DNA of 22,891 bases from the NCBI GenBank assembly GCA_964389305.1, contig CAYMEK010000067.1, forward strand, positions 1 through 22,891, given 5' to 3'. Source of the DNA: CAYMEK01 sp964389305. Lineage in GTDB: Bacteria; Spirochaetota; Spirochaetia; SZUA-6; DRHE01. The notes beneath the pieces were generated by a model that was given only the letters and a program-made list of their open reading frames with translations, was not told where the DNA came from and made no database searches. This document shows positions 14,623 to 22,107 of this stretch, piece by piece. The first letter of the stretch is position 1. Every line of letters begins with the position of its first letter. Made by a program: the position numbers and the translations under genes.

Positions 14623-16085
14623 AGCTTCATAACATTCGTTCCGCCGCTGCGGGCGGCGGGGATGCCGGCCGAGATTACCACCAGGTCCCCCTCTTCTACC
14701 AGGCCTTTCGAAACAAGCAGCTCATCTCCCACCGCAGCGGTTTTCAGGAAATCCTTCTCGAATTGGGGAATCAACAGAGCTTCGACCCCCCAAACCAGTG
14801 AAAGCTGGTGGAAGGTTGCCTCTTCGGGAGTGATAGCGACGATCGGTGTGCCGGGGCGGTACATGGAGATCAGCCGGGCCGTGGCCCCCGAGATAGTCTG
14901 GGCCACGATGCAGCGGGCGTGCAGGCGCTCTGCGGTCTGGCAAACGGAGCGGGCCACGGCAAGCTGGGTGGAGTAACTGCTCTCCTGCTCCGCCTCCCGG
15001 ACCCAACCCCGGTCCAGGCCTAGATTCTCCTCAATGTGGTCGGCGATGCGGCGCATCATCTGCACTGACTCCACCGGATAGGCTCCCACGGCCGTTTCGC
15101 CGGAAAGCATAATTGCATCGCTGCCGTCGTAGATGGCGTTGGCCACGTCGGTGACTTCGGCCCGGGTTGGCAGGGGATTGCGGATCATGCTGTCCAGCAT
15201 CTGGGTGGCCGTGATAGCGGGAACTCCGAGCAGGTTCGCCTTGCGTATCGCCGTCTTCTGGTACACCGGGATCATGGAAATATCGGCCTCTATCCCCAGA
15301 TCCCCCCGGGCTACCATGATTCCGTCACTCACTGTCAGAATCGAGTCGAGATTCTGTAGAGCCGCGCTGCGCTCGAGCTTGGCGATTACGGCTGCCGCGG
15401 ACTTAGCCCGCTGCACGGCCTGCCGCACGGCTTCGATATCCGCCGCTGTCTGGACGAAGGACAGGGCGACGAAATCCACGCCCTGCCTGAGCCCGAACTC
15501 GAGATCGCGAAGATCTTTGTCGGTCGGAGCGCCCTGAGATAGCATGAGATCGGGAAAATTGACTCCCTTTTCCGAATAAAGACGACCTCCGTGCAGCACC
15601 CGGCACAGTAACACCGAGCCTGTCCGCTCCTGCACCCTGATCTCCAGAAGACCGTCGTCCAGTAGAATCTTGGTGCCTGCGACCACGTCCTCGAGCAGAG
15701 CCGGGTAGCGAACGGGAACCGTAGCGCCTCCGGCCGCCGGTTGCTCGCCCTCCGGCTGGCCGCCCCGCGATCGGTCTTCGCCCGCAGGTTCTCCCCGGTC
15801 GGGGACCAGTCTCACTGTCTCTCCTTTGCGCAGGGGGATGCCCTCTCCAGGGAGCCGGCCGACACGGATCTTCGGTCCGCCCAAGTCCTGGAGTATGCCT
15901 ATATTTCTGCCGGTTTCCTCCCTGAGACGCTTCACCCTGGCGATGATCTTGCCGTTGGACTCGTGGGAGCCGTGAGAAAAGTTGATCCTGGCCACGTCCA
16001 TTCCCGCCTCCGCCAGAGCGCGCAGGACAGGCGCGGAGGAAGAGGCGGGTCCGATGGTGCAGACGATCCTGGTTTTTCTGTTCAT
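14601..16085 (-). CDS. pyk: pyruvate kinase
   Basis: Glycolytic enzyme of 494 residues that transfers phosphate from phosphoenolpyruvate to ADP. Family blocks in order: RKTRIVCTIGPAS at the start, ARINFSHGSH, GGPKIRVG, LLDDGLLEI, the active-site lysine segment AAVIAKLERSAAL, the metal/phosphate region SDGIMVARGDLGIE, and ATQMLDSMIRNPLPTRAEVTDVANAI. The C-terminal allosteric domain is full length. The lid (B) domain carries an extra low-complexity stretch of about 25 residues (96-121) rich in Gly, Glu, Arg, Gln and Pro. The start MNRKTR at 16085 matches family practice; an in-frame ATG at 16100 lies inside a perfect TATAAT, and the frame is open to 16256 but that part overlaps the divergent promoter. 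The 3' end overlaps the PilZ gene by 22 nt. Confidence 0.95.
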   Translation of the reverse strand: MNRKTRIVCTIGPASSSAPVLRALAEAGMDVARINFSHGSHESNGKIIARVKRLREETGRNIGILQDLGGPKIRVGRLPGEGIPLRKGETVRLVPDRGEPAGEDRSRGGQPEGEQPAAGGATVPVRYPALLEDVVAGTKILLDDGLLEIRVQERTGSVLLCRVLHGGRLYSEKGVNFPDLMLSQGAPTDKDLRDLEFGLRQGVDFVALSFVQTAADIEAVRQAVQRAKSAAAVIAKLERSAALQNLDSILTVSDGIMVARGDLGIEADISMIPVYQKTAIRKANLLGVPAITATQMLDSMIRNPLPTRAEVTDVANAIYDGSDAIMLSGETAVGAYPVESVQMMRRIADHIEENLGLDRGWVREAEQESSYSTQLAVARSVCQTAERLHARCIVAQTISGATARLISMYRPGTPIVAITPEEATFHQLSLVWGVEALLIPQFEKDFLKTAAVGDELLVSKGLVEEGDLVVISAGIPAARSGGTNVMKLHRVGRD

Positions 16086-16098
16086 GGGTTTTGCCGAC

Positions 16099-16104
16099 AT
16101 TATA
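16099..16104 (-). promoter_or_regulatory. possible -10 box for pyk
   Basis: A perfect TATAAT on the minus strand ends 13 nt before ATG 16085. The hexamer 17 nt further up, TCGCAA, is a weak -35 (3 of 6). If used, transcription would begin about 7 nt before the ATG, which would explain why no ribosome site is visible. Confidence 0.35.
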
Positions 16105-16131
16105 GCGGATTGCCGTAGCGGTTGCGAGTCG

Positions 16132-16160
16132 TTGATATCCACTCCCTGTTGGTGTAGAAT
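16132..16160 (+). promoter_or_regulatory. sigma-70-type promoter for the HEAT-repeat gene
   Basis: TTGATA (16132-16137) and TAGAAT (16155-16160) are separated by exactly 17 nt, each matching the consensus at 5 of 6 positions. Transcription should start near 16167, about 43 nt before ATG 16210, with AGGAG at 16198-16202 in the leader. It likely serves the HEAT gene and perhaps comEC and rsmA downstream. Confidence 0.7.
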
Positions 16161-16209
16161 AAATAGAACAATGTAGAAGGCGTTCTGCTTTGTGCCGAGG
16201 AGTGGGAGA

Positions 16210-17400
16210 ATGAATAAGAATCGCTGGATAGCGATCCCGTTTATATTGCTCATCACTATTGTCAGTCTGGGAGCTCAGAGCCAGCAGGATCTGCTAAGGA
16301 CGTTCACCAGGAACTTCGCCATAGCCAGTCTCGATACCAAGCTTCAGATCATCCAGGATGCCGGCAGTAGCGGTTATACCAACATGGGGCCTCTGTATCT
16401 GCAGGCGGTGGACTACGTTCTGAACAACTACACCCTGGTCGACACGGATCAGCGCTTCCGCCAGCTCGCCGTTCTCGCCGTCCGCAACATGAAAGAAATC
16501 GGCTACCGGGAGGGCAGGCACTCGGTCAGGAACCTCTTCGATACGGATCAGGATACTGCAGTGCGGGTAAGCTGCCTGGAGGCACTGGGGGTACTGGCCG
16601 CGGGGGACGAGGAAATAATCGATTACCTGAACCTCTGGCTCCAGAACCAGAACACGGTTTTTCAGGCGGGAAGCACGCCGGATATCTACGTCGTGTCAGC
16701 CTGCATTAAGACTCTCGGAGCGCTCGGTCGCCCGAGCTCCTTTCCCGTCCTGTTTTCTACCATGACGATAGGCTACACCGATGATGTGACCCAGAGTGCC
16801 CGGGAGAGCCTTTTCAAGCTCAAGGGCAACCTGAAGGACAGCATAATAGGTATCCTGAAGCGAAGCGATCTTCCCGACAAAAAGCTAGCCCTGAGTATGG
16901 CGCTGGAGACCGACAGGCTCAGCGAGTCGGATAAGGGAGAGATAGCCCAGTTCGCCTTGGACGTAGGGCTGCACACCGCCGCGGTGGACAACGCCTCCAG
17001 GCAGGTAGCCCGGGAGATACGCTATAGGGCAGTCACGGCGCTCAGCGAGCTTGGATGGGGCGGGGCCACGGACCTGATTATCGAGCACTTCGATACCGTG
17101 CTCCTCGAGTACGATCGCGGACTCACCGACCGTCTGCGGGTAATCGCCGCGGTGAACTCCCTGGGAAATATGGGTACCCATGAGGCCGCCGTCCGCCTGA
17201 CCCAGTATCTGGTGCTCCTCAACTCCTACACGGAACGGCTACGGGAGTACGATAACAGCATCGTGCTGGCGGTAATCGAAAACCTGGGTAAGCTCCGAGA
17301 CAAGATTGCTTTCGATGATCTGATGTACGCTCAATACCTCGACTACTCCAACGAAATCAAGTCAGCAGCCCGCAACGCCCTGGAAAAGCTTCAGTGGTAG
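16210..17400 (+). CDS. exported HEAT-repeat protein
   Basis: Protein of 396 residues with a clear signal peptide (MNKNRW then a hydrophobic core, cleavage expected after SLGA before QS). The mature part is almost wholly helical and contains at least six HEAT/ARM-like units, for example VRVSCLEALGVLAAGDEEII, VSACIKTLGALGRPSSFPVL, RYRAVTALSELGWGGATDLI, VIAAVNSLGNMGTHEAAVRL and AVIENLGKL. Such alpha-solenoids act as protein-binding scaffolds, so a periplasmic scaffold role is likely, but no partner or enzyme function can be read. There is no lipobox cysteine. ATG 16210 is chosen over the GTG at 16192 because AGGAG lies 7 nt upstream and the signal peptide then starts properly. A good promoter precedes it, and comEC follows 34 nt downstream. 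No specific family name is recognised. Confidence 0.8.
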   Translation: MNKNRWIAIPFILLITIVSLGAQSQQDLLRTFTRNFAIASLDTKLQIIQDAGSSGYTNMGPLYLQAVDYVLNNYTLVDTDQRFRQLAVLAVRNMKEIGYREGRHSVRNLFDTDQDTAVRVSCLEALGVLAAGDEEIIDYLNLWLQNQNTVFQAGSTPDIYVVSACIKTLGALGRPSSFPVLFSTMTIGYTDDVTQSARESLFKLKGNLKDSIIGILKRSDLPDKKLALSMALETDRLSESDKGEIAQFALDVGLHTAAVDNASRQVAREIRYRAVTALSELGWGGATDLIIEHFDTVLLEYDRGLTDRLRVIAAVNSLGNMGTHEAAVRLTQYLVLLNSYTERLREYDNSIVLAVIENLGKLRDKIAFDDLMYAQYLDYSNEIKSAARNALEKLQW

Positions 17401-17434
17401 GCAGTAAAGGGCCGCCCGCAGCCTGAACCGGGAG

Positions 17435-18949
17435 ATGATTCGGGGCAAGCTTTCCTACATGTTCTGGCTGGCCATCTCGCTCTGGGCGGCGATATTCGCT
17501 TCTCTGAAAGTCTCTGGTGTCGTGATTTTGCTGTTCGGGCTCGCGGCTGCGGCCGCCGCCTGCCCCCTGCTGTATGTTCACTTTCCCGCCTGGCGGCAAA
17601 CCGGGCTCGCCCTGCTGTTCCTGGCAGCGGGAATAGTGCTCGGAATACTGCGCTTCCCCGCCGCGGTTTCCCTTACTTCCGTTTCCGGCTCCGGCGTGCC
17701 GTCCGGCCTCGTCGGCGTCCTGAACGGAATGGGAGCTTATACCGCCTTCAGCCCCGATCGAGTCGCCGGTTTTTCAGGCGTTTTAAGCGCCGACAGTACG
17801 GTCACGCCCGGCTCGTCCCGAGGAGCAACCCGCTACCAGGTGCGGCTTGAGCAGGTCTGGACGGCGGGCAGCGAGCTGCGCGGACAGGCCAGAGGTTCCG
17901 CACTGCTTTGGGTCCGGGAAGGGCCGCCGTTACTGATGGGCCGGGAAATTACAGTCGAGGCAAAGCTGGCGGCGAGCGAAGAGCCGGGCCCGTTCGCCTA
18001 CCTGAGCTGGGCGGATGCTGCAGAGGTTCAGGGCGGCGGCTACAGGCGTCCCGTATTCCGCCTGCGCGGCTCGGTCATCGCCGCAATCAGCAGGCGGCTG
18101 GGGAGGCTGGACCGGCCGGTGGCGGCGCTCCTTTCGGCGCTGCTTCTGGGCCGCAGGGAGGAGATGGAAGGCCGGATCTACGAACGGTTCCGCTCGAGCG
18201 GCAGCCTTCACCTGCTGGCGCTCTCCGGTCTGCACCTGGGTATTCTGTACCTGTTCCTGTCGCTGGCCCTCTCCTTCCTTGAGAGCCGGCGGGTCAGGTC
18301 GCTGGTCGCCTCCTGTCTGCTCCTGCTATACCTGTTTGTCGCCGGCTGGCGGCCCTCGCTGGAGCGCGGGGCGGTCATGTTTGTCGCCGCAGCGATCGCC
18401 TACGCCCTGGACCGGGAGTGGAGGCCGTTGAATATCCTCGCCCTCGCCGCCGCCGTGCTGCTGCTCGTTCATCCGCACTATGCCTTCGACCTCGGCTTCC
18501 AGCTCTCCTTCCTCGCGCTGCTCGGCGTCCTGCTGCTCGCCCCGGCGCTTCACCGGCTGTTCGAGCCTCTTCTGCCACCGGCGCTAGGCTGGCCCCTGGC
18601 CCTCTCGCTGGGCGCTCAGCTCGGGACCGCTCCACTGCTCCTGTCGCAATTCGGGGTGCTGTATCCGGTTGGGGTGGCGGCGGCCCTGCTGCTCATACCT
18701 CTGGTCACGCTTTTTATCGGCTCCGGCCTGATCTACCTGTTTATCGCATCCTTCGCCGAGCGTCTAGCCGCCTGGCTGGCCGCTGCGCTGGACCCGCTTT
18801 ATCGCCTCCTGGTCTGGTTGCTGGACTGTTTCTCCAGAGTGCCCGCCCTGTATCTGCGCTGGCGCGCCGTCTACTGGCCGTTGTTCCTTCTGGCCCTGCT
18901 TCCGTTCCTCTTCGAGCTCGCTCCCCGAAAGCGGAAAGCTTCGTGTTGA
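17435..18949 (+). CDS. comEC: ComEC/Rec2-family membrane protein, competence domain only
   Basis: Polytopic membrane protein of 504 residues. The N-terminal part (about 8-75) has three hydrophobic helices, followed by an exported OB-like DUF4131 region (about 80-200). The Competence domain (about 215-495) contains the family signature HLLALSGLHLG (259-269) and the motif GWRPSLERGAVMF. ComEC forms the channel for single-stranded DNA uptake in naturally competent bacteria. Full-length forms have a C-terminal metallo-beta-lactamase-type domain that degrades one strand; here the protein ends with a basic RKRKAS tail and no HxHxDH motif is present, so the nuclease part is absent, not frameshifted, because rsmA starts at once. 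ATG 17435 has GGGAG directly before it, tighter than ideal. The stop codon overlaps the rsmA start. Whether the organism is competent is unknown. Confidence 0.85.
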   Translation: MIRGKLSYMFWLAISLWAAIFASLKVSGVVILLFGLAAAAAACPLLYVHFPAWRQTGLALLFLAAGIVLGILRFPAAVSLTSVSGSGVPSGLVGVLNGMGAYTAFSPDRVAGFSGVLSADSTVTPGSSRGATRYQVRLEQVWTAGSELRGQARGSALLWVREGPPLLMGREITVEAKLAASEEPGPFAYLSWADAAEVQGGGYRRPVFRLRGSVIAAISRRLGRLDRPVAALLSALLLGRREEMEGRIYERFRSSGSLHLLALSGLHLGILYLFLSLALSFLESRRVRSLVASCLLLLYLFVAGWRPSLERGAVMFVAAAIAYALDREWRPLNILALAAAVLLLVHPHYAFDLGFQLSFLALLGVLLLAPALHRLFEPLLPPALGWPLALSLGAQLGTAPLLLSQFGVLYPVGVAAALLLIPLVTLFIGSGLIYLFIASFAERLAAWLAAALDPLYRLLVWLLDCFSRVPALYLRWRAVYWPLFLLALLPFLFELAPRKRKASC

Positions 18950-19809
18950 ACCACGATTCCCCTTCAGAAATCCGAAAAGTACTCGCGGAGCTGAACGTCC
19001 GGCTGCACAAACGGTGGGGACAACACTTCCTGATAAACCGGACGGCCAGGCAGAAGATCGCAGCCCTGGTCGATCCGCACGGGCATGAAACAGTGTGGGA
19101 GATCGGCCCCGGTCTGGGTGCGTTGACCGAGCTTCTCCTACCCAGGGTCAAGATCCTGATGGCCTTTGAAATCGACCGGGGCCTGATCCGGTTCCTGCGC
19201 TCCTCATTCGCAGGGCAGGAGAAGCTGCGGCTGGTTCCGGGGGACGCGCTGCGCACCTGGCCAGAGCAACTCGCCGAGCACGGCCTTCCACACAAGATAG
19301 CGGGGAACCTGCCCTACGGCTCGGCCTCGGCCCTGGTCGCCGACCTGGCCGAACGCAGGATCTTTCCCGAGAGGATGGTGTTCACCGTACAGCGTGAGAT
19401 GGCCGCCCGGATGAGAGCCCGCCCGGGGAGCAAAAACTACTCCTCTTTTTCCGTGCTCTGCCAGAGCGCCTACCGGATCGAGGAAGAGCTGCAGCTCAAG
19501 CCGGGATCATTCTTTCCGCCACCGGAGGTGGTCTCTTCGGTGGTGATGCTGAGGCCAAGGTGGGAGACGGCGGCGTTTGCTCACTGGGGCTTGTTCCTTC
19601 GACTGCTGCGAATCCTGTTTCGCAGCCGCCGCAAGACGGTACGCAACAACCTGCTGGCCGGCGGGCTGGCCGGACGGGGGGAGGAGGGACGGCTGATCGA
19701 GGCGGTACGGGAGGCCGGGATCGAACCAGGGGCTCGGGGCGAGCGTCTCTCCTACGGCGAGCTGATGCGGATGGCCGAGTGCCTCAGCGCGGTGCTACAG
19801 GACCTTTAG
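18943..19809 (+). CDS. rsmA: 16S rRNA (adenine1518/1519-N6)-dimethyltransferase
   Basis: RsmA/KsgA dimethylates two adjacent adenines near the 3' end of 16S rRNA late in small-subunit assembly. The protein has 288 residues. Motifs: KRWGQHFLINRTARQKI (about 23-39), SAM motif I EIGPGLGALTELL (53-65), acidic FEID in motif II, the catalytic GNLPYGSAS (121-129), and SFFPPPEVVSSVV later. The family catalytic motif is complete. Translation most likely starts at GTG 18943 or TTG 18946: GGAAAG lies 4 or 7 nt upstream, and both overlap the comEC stop TGA (18947-18949), so the two genes are translationally coupled. The frame stays open upstream to 18418 but that is antisense-type coding overlap with comEC. 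The last 15 nt overlap the convergent dapA. Confidence 0.93.
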   Translation: MLNHDSPSEIRKVLAELNVRLHKRWGQHFLINRTARQKIAALVDPHGHETVWEIGPGLGALTELLLPRVKILMAFEIDRGLIRFLRSSFAGQEKLRLVPGDALRTWPEQLAEHGLPHKIAGNLPYGSASALVADLAERRIFPERMVFTVQREMAARMRARPGSKNYSSFSVLCQSAYRIEEELQLKPGSFFPPPEVVSSVVMLRPRWETAAFAHWGLFLRLLRILFRSRRKTVRNNLLAGGLAGRGEEGRLIEAVREAGIEPGARGERLSYGELMRMAECLSAVLQDL

Positions 19810-20670
19810 CTCCTTAAGAGTCTCGATCAGGATATTTTTGTTCTCCGGGGCCAGCGGACACATGGGAAGCCTGTATACCTCTTCTACGAAGCCCTTCAGA
19901 GCCATGGCCGCCTTTATGGGAATCGGGTTGGTCTCGATAAACATGGCTTTGAACAGGGGAAGCAGCTGGTAGTGAAGGCGGCGGGCCTCGTCCCAGCGGC
20001 CTTGCAGTGCGGCCTGGGTGAGCGCCTTCATCCGCTGCGGTACTAGGTTGCTGGCCACCGAGACGACTCCCTTTCCTCCAAGAGCCATGAGAGGAAAGGT
20101 GAGGTTGTCATCCCCGGATAGTACGGTGAAATCCTGCGGTTTCTTGGAGATCAGATCCATCATCTGGGCGATGCTGCCGCTCGCCTCTTTCACCGCCACG
20201 ATGTTCCGGTGGCGGGCCAGCTTCAGCATGACCGGATTTTCGATGTTCTTGCCGGTGCGACCCGGTATGTTGTATACGACCACGGGGAGATCCACGGCGT
20301 CGGCGATGGCGGTGAAATGCCGGTAGAAGCCCTCCCCGGTAGGCTTGTTGTAGTAGGGCGCCACCTGAAGGCTGGCGGAAGCTCCGAGCTGTTTGGCCTT
20401 CTGCGTCAGATGGATCGCCTTGTCCGTGCAGTTGGAGCCGGTACCGGCAATGACCGGGACCCGGCCTGAGGCCTGCTCTACCACGATCCGAATAACCTGC
20501 TCTGCTTCCGCCGGGTCGAGGGTAGGGCTCTCTCCCGTGGTACCCACGGGCACCAGGCCGTCGATTCCCTGTTCGACCTGAAAGTCGACCAGCTTGCGCA
20601 GGGCTTTCTCGTCGACCTTTCCCTCCTTGTTGAAAGGAGTAATCAGTGCGGTAAAGACTCCCTCGAACAT
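19795..20670 (-). CDS. dapA: 4-hydroxy-tetrahydrodipicolinate synthase
   Basis: First dedicated enzyme of diaminopimelate/lysine synthesis, condensing pyruvate with aspartate semialdehyde. It has 291 residues as a TIM barrel. With the chosen start the numbering falls exactly on the E. coli enzyme: Thr44 and Thr45 in GTTGES, Tyr107 in APYYNKPT, Tyr133 and Arg138 in YNIPGRTG, and the Schiff-base Lys161 in VAVKEASG. ATG 20670 is supported by a perfect AAGGAGG 7 nt upstream; a GTG at 20676 is too close to that site. The gene diverges from dapB across 182 bp, so both lysine steps are side by side but read apart. Its 3' end overlaps rsmA by 15 nt. Other members of the DapA family (N-acetylneuraminate lyase and relatives) are less likely given dapB next door. 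Confidence 0.95.
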   Translation of the reverse strand: MFEGVFTALITPFNKEGKVDEKALRKLVDFQVEQGIDGLVPVGTTGESPTLDPAEAEQVIRIVVEQASGRVPVIAGTGSNCTDKAIHLTQKAKQLGASASLQVAPYYNKPTGEGFYRHFTAIADAVDLPVVVYNIPGRTGKNIENPVMLKLARHRNIVAVKEASGSIAQMMDLISKKPQDFTVLSGDDNLTFPLMALGGKGVVSVASNLVPQRMKALTQAALQGRWDEARRLHYQLLPLFKAMFIETNPIPIKAAMALKGFVEEVYRLPMCPLAPENKNILIETLKELKVL

Positions 20671-20852
20671 GCTCACTCCTCCTTATTTACCCTTCGGGAT
20701 TCGGCGGCGCGATCGGGCGTGCCGTGCTCTTCACAGCCGGCTCGATCAGGCCCGCCGGAAAGGAGTAGCTTACTACCAGTGGCGCGATTCGATCAAGGGC
20801 TAAAGAGGGCTCCACGGGGCGCCGGTTGCGCCGCGAAGGGTCTTCTGTTACT
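20671..20852. other. dapA-dapB divergent intergenic region with imperfect repeats
   Basis: This 182-bp GC-rich spacer must carry both promoters, but I see no convincing -35/-10 pair. It contains GGCGCGATCGGGC (20706-20718) and GGCTCGATCAGGC (20739-20751), 11 of 13 identical and 33 nt apart, with a looser third copy near 20781-20800, and a small hairpin GGCGC-CGGTT-GCGCC at 20818-20832 shortly before dapB. No lysine riboswitch is recognised. Confidence 0.35.
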
Positions 20853-22082
20853 ATGAGCTTCATGGTACGGGTCATCGTTCACGGATTTTTCGGCCGCATG
20901 GGCCAGGTGTTGACCGCCACAGCCGCCTCGGCTGAGGATATCGAGGTGGTGGCCGGGGTCGATACGGCCGAGCCCTCCGGAGAGATCAGCCTGCCGGTTT
21001 TTTCCAGCCTGAAAGAGTGTACGATTCCCGCCGACGTGGTGATAGATTTCTCGTCCCCCAAGGCCCTGCCCTCCCTGCTCGAGGCTGCCGTAGAGAAGAA
21101 GCTGGCCCTGATCATCGCCACGACGGGTCATACCCCGCAGGATAAAGCCCTGATCGCCGCTAAAGCTGAAAGTGTGCCGATTTTCCAGTCCGCCAACATG
21201 TCCCTGGGCGTGAACCTGCTCTCCGATCTGGCCCAGAAAGCGGCCTCCGTGCTGGGCGAGGAGTTCGACATCGAGATCGTAGAAAGGCACCATAATCTGA
21301 AAAAAGACGCGCCTTCCGGGACGGCCCTGATGCTGGCCGACGCCATCAACGAGGTCTACCTCAATGAACGCAACTACGTGTTCGGCCGCCACGGCACAAA
21401 CGAGCTGCGGCGCAAGCCGGACCTGGGCATACACGCCGTGCGGGCGGGAACGATCGTGGGTGAGCACCAGATCTTGTTCGCCGGGAAAGACGAGCTGGTG
21501 GAGCTGCACCACCGCTCCGCTTCCAGGCGGATCTTCGCTCTCGGCGCTCTGCAGGCGGCGCGCTATCTGGCGGGAAAACCCGCCGGACTGTACAGCATGA
21601 AGCAGATGATCACCGCGGCCAGCGCGGTAACCCGCCTGTACGTGAGCAACGAGGAGGCTCTGATCTCCCTGTATCGAGTTCCCCTGGATCCGGGCAGGAT
21701 CACCGAGATCTTTCAGAGGATCGGCGAGGCCGACATCAGCATCGACATGATCAGCCAGACCGCTCCCGTGGACGGAGAGGTGAACATATCGTTTACCGTG
21801 TTCAGAAAGGATCTGGTCAAGACAGCCGGCCTGGTGCGGAGCTTTCAGCAATCCATGCAAAACCTGGACGCGAAGGTCATGGAGGATATCACCAAGATCG
21901 CCGTGGAAGGTCCGGGTATGGAGACGCAGTCGGGGGTCGCGGCCAGGGTATTCGGCGCTTTGGCCGCCGGACGGGTGAAGATCCAGTCCGTAACCACTTC
22001 AGAGACCAAGATTGCTCTCATCATCACCTCCCGGGATGCGGGCAGGGCCGTAACGGCAATCAAGAAAACCTTTGGCCTCTGA
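20853..22082 (+). CDS. dapB: 4-hydroxy-tetrahydrodipicolinate reductase fused to aspartokinase-type tandem ACT domains
   Basis: Protein of 409 residues made of two parts. Residues 4-253 are a complete DapB, the NAD(P)H-dependent second step of lysine/diaminopimelate synthesis: HGFFGRMGQ (10-18) binds the nucleotide, ATTGH lies at 89-93, and ERHHNLKKDAPSGTA (144-158) supplies the catalytic His147 and Lys150. DapB normally ends there, at about 240-270 residues. Residues 258-409 instead resemble the regulatory C-terminus of lysine-sensitive aspartokinases: a first ACT unit around DPGRITEIFQRIGEADISID and a second around GVAARVFGALAAGRVKIQSV with TTSETKIALII. The frame is continuous. ATG 20853 has AAGG about 12 nt upstream; ATG 20862 is an alternative. 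It follows divergently from dapA and precedes the TyrA-type gene by 25 nt. I infer allosteric control by lysine or another aspartate-family amino acid. Confidence 0.92.
   Translation: MSFMVRVIVHGFFGRMGQVLTATAASAEDIEVVAGVDTAEPSGEISLPVFSSLKECTIPADVVIDFSSPKALPSLLEAAVEKKLALIIATTGHTPQDKALIAAKAESVPIFQSANMSLGVNLLSDLAQKAASVLGEEFDIEIVERHHNLKKDAPSGTALMLADAINEVYLNERNYVFGRHGTNELRRKPDLGIHAVRAGTIVGEHQILFAGKDELVELHHRSASRRIFALGALQAARYLAGKPAGLYSMKQMITAASAVTRLYVSNEEALISLYRVPLDPGRITEIFQRIGEADISIDMISQTAPVDGEVNISFTVFRKDLVKTAGLVRSFQQSMQNLDAKVMEDITKIAVEGPGMETQSGVAARVFGALAAGRVKIQSVTTSETKIALIITSRDAGRAVTAIKKTFGL
21624..22079 (+). other. ACT-ACT regulatory region inside dapB
   Basis: This part of the dapB frame encodes about 152 residues not found in ordinary DapB. 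The order of segments (DPGRITEIF, IDMISQ, DGEVNISFTVFRKD, ITKIAVEGPGM, GVAARVFGAL, SVTTSETKIALII, AVTAIKKTF) matches block for block the end of aspartokinases, where paired ACT domains bind lysine and/or threonine. Confidence 0.8.
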
Positions 22083-22107
22083 GAGCTCTCGGCCTTCGCC
22101 GGCATCT

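Noticed and set aside
18418..18942. Upstream extension of the rsmA frame
   Set aside because: It overlaps comEC in another frame and is Arg/Ala rich; RsmA proteins begin near the GTG/TTG at 18943-18946 where a ribosome site exists.
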